Assembly (NCBI GenBank): GCA_030538915.1 | Contig: JAUNTC010000009.1 | Span: 1 to 34,286, forward strand | Reading direction: 5' to 3' | Origin: Lachnospiraceae bacterium | Lineage (GTDB): Bacteria; Bacillota; Clostridia; Lachnospirales; Lachnospiraceae | DNA: 34,286 bases | Notes under the pieces: model-generated | Databases searched by the model: none | Seen by the model: the letters and a program-made list of their open reading frames with translations, nothing else | What the model was told of the DNA's origin: nothing | In this document: positions 10,474-17,828 of the stretch, piece by piece | Position numbering within the stretch: position 1 is the stretch's first letter | How the letters are laid out: every line of letters begins with the position of its first letter | Translations under genes and position numbers: made by a program

Positions 10474-11332
10474 AGGCATTCTCCGTCTCTTTTATCTGCT
10501 CCAGATAATTTCCGATTCGGATGATCGATTCTGACACAAGACTTCTGAATAACGGTGCTACTCGATCCGCTGTTTCCTGCACTTCTACGTGGGAAAGCGG
10601 CGTATCGCTCATTCCGCATGCCATGTTGGAAATACAGGAAATTCCACAGATTTTCATTCCCATATGATTGGCTGCAACCGCTTCACATGCTGTACTCATT
10701 CCAACTGCATCTGCTCCGAGGGCGCGACACATACGAATCTCTGCCGGCGATTCATAATTCGGTCCGGTAAGCTGCACATATACACCTTCTCGCAATGTCA
10801 GCTGCAGATCACTTGCCGTACAGCGAATGATCTTTCGCAGATTAGTATCGTAGATTTCAGACATGTCTGGGAATCTCGGTCCAAGCTCTTCTATGTTCTC
10901 TCCAAGAAGCGGAGATGGAACAAAGCTTGCGATCTGATCCTTGATCATCATAAAATCACCAGGCTCATACTCATAATTGACTCCACCGGATGCATTCGTC
11001 AAAAACAGTACTTCCGCTCCCATCAGTTTCATCAGTCGAATCGGAAGTACTACATCTGTCATCGGATAACCTTCATAATAATGCACCCGTCCCTGCATGG
11101 CAACGACCGGCACATGACCTACATAGCCAAATACAAACTGACCGGCATGTCCCGGAACAGTAGATACCGGAAAGCCGTCAATCTCGTGGTAAGAAATAAT
11201 TTTCTCCACCTTCATTTTTTTTACATAATCGCCAAGCCCGGAACCAAGTACGAGAGCAACCTTCGGTTCAAACGGAAGCTCCTCTTTTACCGATGCATAG
11301 CAATTCATCAATTTTTCATATGCTGAATTCAT
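10454..11332 (-). CDS. punA: Purine nucleoside phosphorylase (trimeric PNP/MTAP family)
   Basis: Cleaves purine nucleosides with phosphate to a free base and ribose-1-phosphate. Family motifs are visible: LVLGSGLGDY for phosphate binding, GRVHYYEGY, LTNASGGVN, VQLTGPNYESPAE and the base-site region with VGMSTACEA and SNMACGMS. At 292 aa it is typical of the PunA/human-PNP type rather than hexameric DeoD. A TTG at 11338 is in frame, but GGAAGGGG is 8 nt before the ATG at 11332. It lies between nrdG (15 nt upstream) and the deaminase gene it overlaps. Confidence 0.93.
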   Translation of the reverse strand: MNSAYEKLMNCYASVKEELPFEPKVALVLGSGLGDYVKKMKVEKIISYHEIDGFPVSTVPGHAGQFVFGYVGHVPVVAMQGRVHYYEGYPMTDVVLPIRLMKLMGAEVLFLTNASGGVNYEYEPGDFMMIKDQIASFVPSPLLGENIEELGPRFPDMSEIYDTNLRKIIRCTASDLQLTLREGVYVQLTGPNYESPAEIRMCRALGADAVGMSTACEAVAANHMGMKICGISCISNMACGMSDTPLSHVEVQETADRVAPLFRSLVSESIIRIGNYLEQIKETENAYEDKDL

Positions 11333-11347
11333 TTTCAAGTCCCCTTC

Positions 11348-11842
11348 CTATTGTCTCAGCTTTGCAAGTTCCAGAATTCTCTGGTTGCTGCTGCCACGAA
11401 ATTTCAGCGTAATATCTTTTAATTCCTCTACAAATTCACCATCCACCAGAACATCAATATATGAAAGCATCTCATCCGTCACATCTGTGTGCACCTTGCC
11501 ATCTGTTGCCAGGTCCACATCGTAAAGATACCCGGTGTAGCACCAAATATCCTTCTTCGGATATGCCTTCTTGATCTCTTTTAGAAGCTTCACCAGTTCT
11601 ACCTGGTTCTCCGGCTCAAAAGGTTCTCCCCCAAGTAATGTGAATCCTTGAATATATGCCGGTTCTAAAAGCTTGAGAATCCGCTCTTTCACTTTATCCG
11701 TAAATGGCTCGCCGTAATCAAAAGACCATGTTTCTGCATTAAAACACCCTTTGCAGTGATGCCTGCAACCGGATACAAAAAGGCTGACTCTCACGCCTGG
11801 TCCGTCTGCAATGTCATATTCCTTGATCATCCCATAGTTCAT
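11348..11842 (-). CDS. nrdG: Anaerobic ribonucleotide reductase activating protein
   Basis: Radical-SAM activase that makes the glycyl radical on NrdD. The cluster motif CRHHCKGC (C-x3-C-x2-C) lies near residue 26, after the characteristic YDIADGPGVR opening, followed by LLGGEPF. The frame is open for 37 more codons upstream, but those residues look non-native and GGGGAGG lies about 9 nt before the ATG at 11842. This gives 164 aa, normal for NrdG. Unusually it is separated from nrdD by two tRNA-modification genes and has its own promoter at 11890-11918. Confidence 0.95.
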   Translation of the reverse strand: MNYGMIKEYDIADGPGVRVSLFVSGCRHHCKGCFNAETWSFDYGEPFTDKVKERILKLLEPAYIQGFTLLGGEPFEPENQVELVKLLKEIKKAYPKKDIWCYTGYLYDVDLATDGKVHTDVTDEMLSYIDVLVDGEFVEELKDITLKFRGSSNQRILELAKLRQ

Positions 11843-11889
11843 TCTGACACACCTCCCCTTATAAGATTTTCTTATGGCTTCTAAACAAT

Positions 11890-11918
11890 ATTGTAATGTT
11901 TTTTGTCTGCACTGTAAA
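11890..11918 (-). promoter_or_regulatory. Promoter for nrdG and downstream genes
   Basis: TTTACA (11918-11913) and TACAAT (11895-11890) on the minus strand with a 17-bp spacer. It sits after the ttcA-side terminator and before nrdG, so it can drive nrdG, punA and mtaD. Confidence 0.75.
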
Positions 11919-11940
11919 GGTTCGTTACACAAAATTTTTG

Positions 11941-11970
11941 AAAGAAAAAGCAACCGTTTTTTCGGTTGCC
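11941..11970 (-). terminator. Terminator after the TtcA-like gene
   Basis: GCAACCG (11950-11956) and CGGTTGC (11963-11969) form a 7-bp stem around six bases, followed on the minus strand by TTTTTCTTT. It begins 7 nt after the stop codon of the upstream gene. Confidence 0.88.
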
Positions 11971-11976
11971 TTTTCC

Positions 11977-12837
11977 TTACTCTGCCTCATCATATGTATC
12001 TAAAAAATTATGTCTCACTCCGTCCTTTTTATAAGCGACGATTGTATTGAGATTTACATTTTCCACACTTTTAAAAATGTTTCCTTCTACAAATCTGTTC
12101 GTCTTTTTCAACTCGCTGATCAGCTCCTTGATCTCCAGACGTTTTGACAGATTCTCTTCATTATCACAGGACGCACAATCCTCTGTAAATTTACATGCGC
12201 ACTGGATAAAGCGAAGATCATTGTAATCTCTCCACGCTTTGATGTCATCCTCCCGCACAAGATAGAGCGGTCGGATCAGCTCCATCCCTTCAAAGTTTGT
12301 ACTGTGCAATTTAGGCATCATCGTCTGGATCTGTCCGCTATAGAGCATCCCCATAAGAATCGTCTCAATGACGTCATCATAATGATGTCCCAGTGCGATC
12401 TTATTACATCCCATATCTTTTGCAAAATGATAAAGATGCCCTCTACGCATTCGCGCACACAGATAACATGGTGATTTTTCGATCGTAAATACCGATTCAA
12501 AAATGTCAGTTTCAAAAACTGTGATCGGAATATTTAACTTCCTTGCATTCTCTTCAATCTGACGGCGGTTTTCCGGATTGTATCCCGGATCCATTACAAG
12601 AAACTTCACTTCAAAATCAAATTTATTATGGATCTTCAATTCCTGAAAACACTTTGCCATCAACATGGAATCTTTTCCACCGGATATACAGACTGCGATT
12701 TTATCTCCCGGCTTCACAAGATCGTATGTATTGATTGCTTTCGTAAATTTCGACCAGATTTTTTTCTTAAACCGCTTGCGAAGACTCTGCTCCACTTCTT
12801 TGCAATATTCTATCTCTTCCTGATTTAACGCTTCCAC
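11977..12837 (-). CDS. tRNA 2-thiolation enzyme, TtcA family
   Basis: PP-loop ATP pyrophosphatase acting on tRNA, related to TtcA, which makes 2-thiocytidine at position 32. The PP-loop SGGKDS lies near residues 53-58. A CYLCARMRRG segment near residue 122 supplies the C-x2-C pair, and a later CACKFTEDCASC segment adds four cysteines, consistent with an iron-sulfur cluster. The 286-aa length is typical. The start is GTG at 12837 with AGGAG 9 nt upstream. The gene follows tcdA by 28 nt and shares its promoter. The exact modified position is an assumption from the family. Confidence 0.83.
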   Translation of the reverse strand: MEALNQEEIEYCKEVEQSLRKRFKKKIWSKFTKAINTYDLVKPGDKIAVCISGGKDSMLMAKCFQELKIHNKFDFEVKFLVMDPGYNPENRRQIEENARKLNIPITVFETDIFESVFTIEKSPCYLCARMRRGHLYHFAKDMGCNKIALGHHYDDVIETILMGMLYSGQIQTMMPKLHSTNFEGMELIRPLYLVREDDIKAWRDYNDLRFIQCACKFTEDCASCDNEENLSKRLEIKELISELKKTNRFVEGNIFKSVENVNLNTIVAYKKDGVRHNFLDTYDEAE

Positions 12838-12865
12838 TATATAATACTCCTGTCCTATTCCTTCA

Positions 12866-13588
12866 TTACAATGATAAGTCCTTCACCACTTCGCCGGCGA
12901 TAATAAGTCCTGCCACCGATGGGACAAATGCTACACTTCCCGGAACACTTCTACGATTTGCACATTCTGCCTGAACTTCCGGATTTTCCTCCACTTTCGG
13001 ACTTAACGGCTGCTCTTCTGAGTATACTACTTTCAATTTCTTAACGCCACGTTTTTTTAATTCCCGGCGCATCACCTTTGCAAGTGGACACACCTTTGTT
13101 TTATAAATATCTGCCACGCAGAATGCACTGGCATCCAGTTTATTACCGGCACCCATACTGCTGATCACCGGTATATTCTTCTCCTTTGCTGCCATAACGA
13201 GTGCGATCTTTGCCGCTACCGTATCTACCGCATCTACGATATAATCATACTCTTCAAATCGAAATTCATCTGCATTCTCCGGTAGGAAGAAACAATTATG
13301 AATCGTCACATCCACCTCCGGATTAATTTCCAACATGCGTTCACGCATCACTTCTGTTTTGTATTTTCCAATCGTACTTTGTGTTGCGATAATCTGGCGG
13401 TTCAGATTTGTAAGGCTCACTGTATCATTATCGATCAGGTCAAAATGTCCCACACCACTTCTTACAAGCGCTTCGCACACATAACCGCCTACACCGCCGA
13501 TTCCAAAGACAGCCACTCTGGCATCCGCGAGCTTATTCATCGCTTCTTTTCCAATTAATAATTCGGTTCTTGAAAACTGTGTCAGCAT
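12866..13588 (-). CDS. tcdA: tRNA threonylcarbamoyladenosine dehydratase (ThiF/E1-like)
   Basis: E1-like adenylating enzyme of the TcdA/CsdL group, which converts t6A37 of tRNA to its cyclic form. The nucleotide-binding GIGGVGGYVCEALVRSG motif lies at about residues 29-45, with FDLIDNDTVSLTNLNRQ following. The C-terminal signature SVAFVPSVAGLIIAGEVV is present. At 240 aa the length is usual. A GGAGAG site precedes the ATG. It is the first gene of a two-gene tRNA-modification operon with a consensus promoter. Confidence 0.92.
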   Translation of the reverse strand: MLTQFSRTELLIGKEAMNKLADARVAVFGIGGVGGYVCEALVRSGVGHFDLIDNDTVSLTNLNRQIIATQSTIGKYKTEVMRERMLEINPEVDVTIHNCFFLPENADEFRFEEYDYIVDAVDTVAAKIALVMAAKEKNIPVISSMGAGNKLDASAFCVADIYKTKVCPLAKVMRRELKKRGVKKLKVVYSEEQPLSPKVEENPEVQAECANRRSVPGSVAFVPSVAGLIIAGEVVKDLSL

Positions 13589-13608
13589 ATTTGCTCTCCT
13601 TTATGCAA

Positions 13609-13655
13609 AACCAGCGGCTGCATCTCATGGCCTTTCATGTATGCACCCGCCGGTT
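13609..13655 (-). promoter_or_regulatory. Stem-loop in the tcdA 5' leader
   Basis: Bases 13609-13617 pair with 13647-13655, and after one mismatch 13619-13623 pair with 13641-13645. The one imperfect pair in the outer arm is G-U on the minus strand and A-C on the plus strand, so the RNA form is the minus strand. TTTT follows the stem on that strand, just before the tcdA ribosome-binding site. It could be an attenuator or stability element. Confidence 0.5.
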
Positions 13656-13686
13656 CTTTTATATTCCCATCAATTCAATAGGTTAT

Positions 13687-13715
13687 ATTATATATGTAGT
13701 TTTTCTATTTGTCAA
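13687..13715 (-). promoter_or_regulatory. Consensus promoter of the tcdA operon
   Basis: TTGACA (13715-13710) and TATAAT (13692-13687) with a 17-bp spacer: a perfect match to the sigma-A consensus, between nrdD and tcdA. Confidence 0.92.
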
Positions 13716-13735
13716 TCTACTTTAATTTGACTTTC

Positions 13736-15925
13736 TTATAAATGCAGAACGCGGTCTTTAATCTCCTGTGTTCTTCCCTGGTTCCAGAACTGTGTTCCGA
13801 TATATCCACAAGTTCTTCTTGCTACACATAACTTATCCTGATCTCTGTTTCCGCAGTTCGGGCATTCCCAGATAAGTTTTCCTTTTCCGTCCTCTTTAAT
13901 CTGGATTTCCCCTGTGTAACCGCAGCATTCGCAATAGTCACTCTTTGTATTAAGCTCTGCATACATAATATTTTCGTAAATATACTGCATAACGGAAAGT
14001 ACGGCCGGAATATTATCCTGCATATCCGGGACTTCGATATAGCTGATCGCTCCTCCCGGAGAAAGTTTCTGGAATTCAGACTCGAATTTCAGCTTCTTGA
14101 ATGCATCGATCTCCTCTGCTACATGTACATGGTAACTGTTTGTAATATAGTTCTTATCTGTTACCCCTTTGATAATTCCAAAACGTTTCTGTAAACATTT
14201 TGCAAATTTATATGTTGTAGATTCCATCGGTGTTCCATATACGGAATAGCTGATGTTCTCTGCTTCTTTCCACTCTTTACATTTGTCATTTAAGCGCTGC
14301 ATAACAGCCAGTGCAAATGGACTTGCCTCCGGATCTGTGTGAGACTTTCCAAGCATACGCATACACATCTCATAAAGTCCTGCATATCCAAGAGAGATTG
14401 TTGAATATCCATTATAGAGCAGTCTGTCGATCGTTTCACCTTTCTTAAGTCTTGCGATCGCACCATACTGCCACAGGATCGGTGCCACATCTGAAATTGT
14501 TCCAAGAAGGCGCTCATGTCTGCAGCGAAGAGCACGATGACATAACTCTAAACGCTCATCTAAAATATCCCAGAACTTATCCATATCTCCATTGGAAGAA
14601 CATGCCACGTCTACAAGGTTAATCGTTACAACTCCCTGGTTGAAACGTCCGTAGAACTTATGGCTTCCATCCGGATTTCTCTGCGAATCTTCTACTGTCA
14701 GGAAAGAACGGCATCCCATACACGGATAAACCTCTCCCTGCTTTAATTCACGCATCATCTTAGCGGAAATGTAGTCCGGCACCATACGTTTTGCCGTACA
14801 CTCTGCTGCCAGTTTTGTAAGCTCCCAATATTTAGAACCTTCGGTAATATTATCTTCATCCAGTACGTAAATGAGTTTTGGGAAGGCCGGCGTGATCCAT
14901 ACACCCTTCTCATTTTTCACGCCCTGCATTCTCTGCTTCATCACTTCTTCGATGATCATTGCAAGGTCTTCTCGAAGCTGTCCGTCTTCGACCTCATCCA
15001 GGTACATAAATACAGTTACAAACGGTGCCTGTCCATTACATGTCATCAATGTGATGAGCTGATACTGAATTGTCTGGATACCGCTCTTAACTTCGTCACG
15101 AAGTCTGCGCTCTGTGATCTTGTCGATGATCTCCGGGTCCATGCTTTCTCCGCATTCCTGTCTTTCAGCTACAACGCTCTTGCGAAGTTTCTTTCTGCTG
15201 ATATCAACAAATGGTGCAAGGTGTGCCAGTGTAAATGACTGTCCGCCATACTGATTACTTGCTACCTGTGCCACGATCTGTGTTGTTACGTTACATGCAG
15301 TAAAGAAGCTGTGCGGTTTCTCGATCAATGTCTCGCTGATGACCGTTCCGTTCTGTAACATATCCTGCAGATTAATAAGATCGCAGTTGTGTTCTTTCTG
15401 TGCAAAATAGTCCGAATCATGGAAGTGGATGATTCCGGCTTCATGTGCCTGCACGATTTCCTCCGGAAGGAGCAGACGCTTCGACAGGTCCTTACTTACC
15501 TCTCCCGCCATGTAATCTCTCTGTGTAGAGTTGATCACTGGATTCTTATTGGAGTTCTCCTGATTGACTTCTTCGTTCATATGATCGATCAGTGCAAGGA
15601 TTCCGTTATCTGTTGTATTTGATTTTCTTGTAAGTTCTCTCTTATAACGATAGCGTACATACTTCTGTGCTACCTCATAGCCACGCATCTCCATAATGCC
15701 GGTCTCTACCATATCCTGAATGTCTTCCACATTCACTGCATGGCGATACGCATTCACTTTCTGTGCAATAGTATCTGCCACTGCCTGAATCTGGAATTCA
15801 TTCAACTGGTGAATCGGTTCTACTTCTTTATTCGCAGATTGAATCGCATGAACGATCTTATCAAGCTGAAAGGATACTTCCTCTCCGTTTCGTTTGATCA
15901 CATGATTTTTCACTTGAATTCCCAT
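13736..15925 (-). CDS. nrdD: Anaerobic (class III) ribonucleoside-triphosphate reductase
   Basis: Reduces NTPs to dNTPs under anaerobic conditions using a glycyl radical. An ATP-cone lies at the N terminus (VIKRNGEEVSFQLDKIVHAI). CMGCRSF and LMTCNGQ are cysteine segments of the catalytic barrel. The C-terminal zinc knuckle (CECCGY ... CPNCGN) precedes RRTCGYIG, whose first Gly is the expected radical site. An ATG at 15958 is in frame but has no ribosome-binding site. The ATG at 15925 has AAGGGG 3 nt and AAGGAG 14 nt upstream and is preferred (729 aa). Two NrdR boxes precede the gene. The activase nrdG lies 1.9 kb downstream. Confidence 0.96.
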   Translation of the reverse strand: MGIQVKNHVIKRNGEEVSFQLDKIVHAIQSANKEVEPIHQLNEFQIQAVADTIAQKVNAYRHAVNVEDIQDMVETGIMEMRGYEVAQKYVRYRYKRELTRKSNTTDNGILALIDHMNEEVNQENSNKNPVINSTQRDYMAGEVSKDLSKRLLLPEEIVQAHEAGIIHFHDSDYFAQKEHNCDLINLQDMLQNGTVISETLIEKPHSFFTACNVTTQIVAQVASNQYGGQSFTLAHLAPFVDISRKKLRKSVVAERQECGESMDPEIIDKITERRLRDEVKSGIQTIQYQLITLMTCNGQAPFVTVFMYLDEVEDGQLREDLAMIIEEVMKQRMQGVKNEKGVWITPAFPKLIYVLDEDNITEGSKYWELTKLAAECTAKRMVPDYISAKMMRELKQGEVYPCMGCRSFLTVEDSQRNPDGSHKFYGRFNQGVVTINLVDVACSSNGDMDKFWDILDERLELCHRALRCRHERLLGTISDVAPILWQYGAIARLKKGETIDRLLYNGYSTISLGYAGLYEMCMRMLGKSHTDPEASPFALAVMQRLNDKCKEWKEAENISYSVYGTPMESTTYKFAKCLQKRFGIIKGVTDKNYITNSYHVHVAEEIDAFKKLKFESEFQKLSPGGAISYIEVPDMQDNIPAVLSVMQYIYENIMYAELNTKSDYCECCGYTGEIQIKEDGKGKLIWECPNCGNRDQDKLCVARRTCGYIGTQFWNQGRTQEIKDRVLHL

Positions 15926-15965
15926 AATCCCCTTAACATCTCCTTTTTTGACATTCATTTTTATA

Positions 15966-15981
15966 TAACAAAATATAGTTT
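15966..15981. promoter_or_regulatory. NrdR box (proximal)
   Basis: The core CAAAATATAG at 15969-15978 matches the NrdR core C-w-A-t-A-T-a-T-w-G at nine of ten positions. It pairs with the box at 15998-16013. Confidence 0.75.
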
Positions 15982-15997
15982 ATTCTCTTATCTTCAA

Positions 15998-16013
15998 ACA
16001 CAATATATTGTTT
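15998..16013. promoter_or_regulatory. NrdR box (distal)
   Basis: The palindromic core CAATATATTG at 16001-16010, flanked by ACA and TTT, fits the NrdR consensus. The two boxes are separated by 16 bp, with centres 32 bp apart (about three helical turns), the spacing known for NrdR targets. They lie at and just downstream of the expected transcription start, fitting repression of nrdD when (d)ATP is high. Confidence 0.85.
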
Positions 16014-16021
16014 CTTTAAAT

Positions 16022-16027
16022 ATCATA
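16022..16027 (-). promoter_or_regulatory. Possible -10 box of nrdD
   Basis: TATGAT on the minus strand, just upstream of the distal NrdR box. No good -35 box is visible at 17 bp, so the call is weak. Confidence 0.4.
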
Positions 16028-16298
16028 CACCAATTTGGGGCGAAAAGAAAGAGAAAGTTTTATTTTTTTATAACGTCCTTTCTCCCTTATGTTTTAATTG
16101 AATTGTAATTGAATTATACTTAGATTTAAGATTTGCTACAAGAATTGTCAGCAACATATATGATAACATAACTGGTCGGTAAATGCTACTACCATTCGTC
16201 ACTATTTGAAATCTAATTGACACTTTTTGTTATACAAGAACTTGTATTTCACACTAAAAAAAGTCCACCGGACCTTTTTATCGTATACTTGACAATAC
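16028..16298. other. Intergenic region between nrdD and tRNA-Lys
   Basis: No gene seen. It holds a 10-bp direct repeat (16095-16104 and 16106-16115), a 7-bp dyad ATACAAG/CTTGTAT (16232-16238 and 16241-16247) and a short GTCC/GGAC hairpin (16263-16273) with A/T tracts on both sides that could be a weak bidirectional terminator. Confidence 0.5.
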
Positions 16299-16345
16299 AA
16301 AAAAATCGCCGTCCCCGCAGCCCCAACGTCTGCAAAAACAACGAT
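16299..16345 (-). terminator. Terminator of tRNA-Lys
   Basis: On the minus strand ATCGTTG (16345-16339) pairs with CGGCGAT (16311-16305), using two G-U pairs, with an inner GCAG/CTGC stem, and is followed by seven Ts. It starts 7 nt after the tRNA 3' end. Confidence 0.75.
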
Positions 16346-16352
16346 CTTATAA

Positions 16353-16425
16353 TGCGCGATCAGGGGTTCGAACCCTGGACACCCTGATTAAGAGTCAGGT
16401 GCTCTGCCAACTGAGCTAATCGCGC
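16353..16425 (-). tRNA. tRNA-Lys (anticodon CTT)
   Basis: A full 73-nt cloverleaf on the minus strand: acceptor stem GCGCGAT/ATCGCGC, D arm beginning AGCTCAGTTGG, anticodon stem CCTGA/TCAGG with loop CTCTTAA (anticodon CTT), T arm CAGGG-TTCGAAC-CCCTG, and discriminator A. The CCA end is not encoded. It reads AAG codons. Confidence 0.97.
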
Positions 16426-16462
16426 ATTTCCTGCGTCATCGGTTTTCCGTGACACAAGTAAT

Positions 16463-16491
16463 ATTATATGACATGTTTTATCAAAAATCAA
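16463..16491 (-). promoter_or_regulatory. Promoter of tRNA-Lys
   Basis: TTGATT (16491-16486) and TATAAT (16468-16463) on the minus strand, 17-bp spacer, about 40 nt upstream of the tRNA. Confidence 0.8.
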
Positions 16492-16542
16492 GTGTTTTTT
16501 GACATTTTTTTAAGATTTTTCCAAAAACTTTTCACATATGTT

Positions 16543-16674
16543 TTAATGTGACAAATTTCCTCCGCAGCTACTTCCATATCCGGCTGTACAGCTGTAACAG
16601 AGTGCACACGTATGGATCTTACGTGGCTTTGGTGCATGATCTGCAAGCTCGCTAATATGTACTTCCCCTTCCGA
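16543..16674 (-). pseudogene. Cysteine-rich coding relic or short peptide without a normal start
   Basis: A 43-codon open stretch lies between an in-frame TAG (16675-16677) and TAA (16543-16545). Its C-terminal half, HTCALCYSCTAGYGSSCGG, has spacing C-x2-C-x2-C-x7-C and looks like a real metal-binding or modified peptide rather than random sequence. There is no ATG, GTG or TTG upstream of the cysteines. An ATT codon lies 8 nt after a GGAAGGGG site. It may be the tail of a decayed gene or a peptide with an unusual start. I do not recognise the family. It is divergent from the ATC hydrolase gene. Confidence 0.35.
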
Positions 16675-16731
16675 CTATGGTAAAATATGTAATAACAGAA
16701 CTTCGAAAACACAAAACGAAAGGATGAGAAT

Positions 16732-17445
16732 ATGAGCAATGAAAATGTATCCTGCAAGATCGAACACCATGCCATGCTGTTTGCATTTCTTGCGAAACGT
16801 GCCATCGAGTCTTGTGGCGAAGACGGCAAAGCGGCTATCTTAGATGGCATGACAATCTATGGCAACGAACGCGGCGCAAGAATGGCAAAACGTGCTATTG
16901 CTAACGGAGACCCACTGAATACGATGACAAACCAGGCATACGGAGAATGGCAATGTGATTACGAAGGCCAGATGGAAGCCGGCACACTCCGCACAGAACC
17001 TACACTTCAGACTTATGTAACAAGATGCGCCTGGTGCGATGCCTGGAAGAAACACAACATGCTCGAATACGGGAAACTATATTGTGTCAATGTAGACAAG
17101 GCAGTCTACGAAGGATTCCGTTCAGACCTTACATGTACGCCGACGACCACTTCTTTAAGCTTCGGCGGAAGCCGTTGTGAATTTGACTGGGAATACCCGC
17201 TGACACCGGAAGAAGTGGATGCACTTGCCGCAAAGAAAAAAGAACTTGGCACTTCCTGCATGAAAGATTTTAATTTCCATACGCTGCACTTGAAAACGAC
17301 GATCAGTAAGACGTTGATCGAGCGACTCGGCGAAGCCGGAGAGCGAGCAGTAGAACTTGCCCTCAAAGACTATGCCGATACATTCGGACAGGAATACTTA
17401 GATGCATTGCTTGCCGACGCGTCATTTAATCCACTGGCAGTATAA
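16732..17445 (+). CDS. L-2-amino-thiazoline-4-carboxylic acid (ATC) hydrolase family protein
   Basis: Resembles the ATC_hydrolase family, whose named activity opens 2-amino-thiazoline-4-carboxylate on the way to L-cysteine. The 237-aa protein is soluble, with no signal peptide. The central region VTRCAWCDAWKKHNMLEYGKLYCVNVDKA is characteristic (residues about 101-130), followed by GGSRCEFDWEYPLTPEE. An AAAGGATGAG site precedes the ATG. It is the only clear plus-strand metabolic gene between nrdD and the V-ATPase. A partial, internally deleted copy lies at 19296-19470. In gut Firmicutes this family is widespread and its true substrate is often unproven. Confidence 0.75.
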   Translation: MSNENVSCKIEHHAMLFAFLAKRAIESCGEDGKAAILDGMTIYGNERGARMAKRAIANGDPLNTMTNQAYGEWQCDYEGQMEAGTLRTEPTLQTYVTRCAWCDAWKKHNMLEYGKLYCVNVDKAVYEGFRSDLTCTPTTTSLSFGGSRCEFDWEYPLTPEEVDALAAKKKELGTSCMKDFNFHTLHLKTTISKTLIERLGEAGERAVELALKDYADTFGQEYLDALLADASFNPLAV

Positions 17446-17481
17446 AAGAACAGGTACAGTTACACAATTTTTCATAAACCG

Positions 17482-17515
17482 AAAAGGTAGAGAGCTTATT
17501 ATAAAGTTCTCTACC
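17482..17515 (-). terminator. Terminator of the dead ABC-transporter remnant
   Basis: A 12-bp stem (17486-17497 with 17504-17515, one G-U) is followed by TTTTC on the minus strand. On the plus strand no T tract follows, so it more likely served the minus-strand remnant than the ATC hydrolase gene. Confidence 0.6.
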
Positions 17516-17557
17516 CTGATGTGTTCTGTCACACACTAATCACACTACCTAATAATA

Positions 17558-17771
17558 CTAAATATGTGATATCCTTTCCATTATAATCATCTTTTTCTTG
17601 TTCATGTGAATTTTACTCCTCTTTAACTAAATTTATGATTCTATCTACAGCATTAGCAACTTCTTGGTCGTGTGTAACACAAATTATCGTTTTGCCATCT
17701 TTTTTCATATTTCTAAAAATCTCAACGACATCCATTTTATTTTTGTAATCCAAATTTCCGGTCGGTTGCTT
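17558..17771 (-). pseudogene. ABC transporter remnant (ATPase tail plus permease start)
   Basis: The minus-strand segment 17771-17613 reads KQPTGNLDYKNKMDVVEIF and continues to ICVTHDQEVANAV before a stop. This is the end of an ABC ATPase: Walker B/D-loop EPTGNLD with E changed to Q, and the H-loop THD. A TGA stands at 17772-17774 and nothing of the Walker A half remains. After GAGGAG a second frame opens at 17605 with MNKKKMIIMERIS and stops at 17558, which looks like the first codons of the partner permease. Together they are the scar of a MacB-type ATPase-permease pair. The hic promoter lies next to its broken end. Confidence 0.75.
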
Positions 17772-17806
17772 TCAATTATTAGTATAATAATTTCTTTAAT
17801 ATTTTT

Positions 17807-17821
17807 TACGTATTCTACGTA
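17807..17821. promoter_or_regulatory. hicAB operator 1
   Basis: TACGTA-TTC-TACGTA, a dyad just upstream of the -35 box. It shares the TACGTA half-site with operator 2. Confidence 0.65.
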
Positions 17822-17828
17822 TCTTGTA

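Noticed and set aside
10589..11326. A 245-codon plus-strand frame opposite punA
   Set aside because: It mirrors the conserved PNP gene and its product is an unnatural Cys/His-rich sequence.
16256..16280. Short GTCC/GGAC hairpin with A and T tracts
   Set aside because: It has only four GC-containing pairs, and the tRNA already has a better terminator at 16299-16345, so it was not listed as a separate terminator.
16488..16850. A 120-codon minus-strand frame overlapping the start of the ATC hydrolase gene
   Set aside because: It starts inside a real plus-strand gene and reads the Cys-rich relic in the wrong frame.
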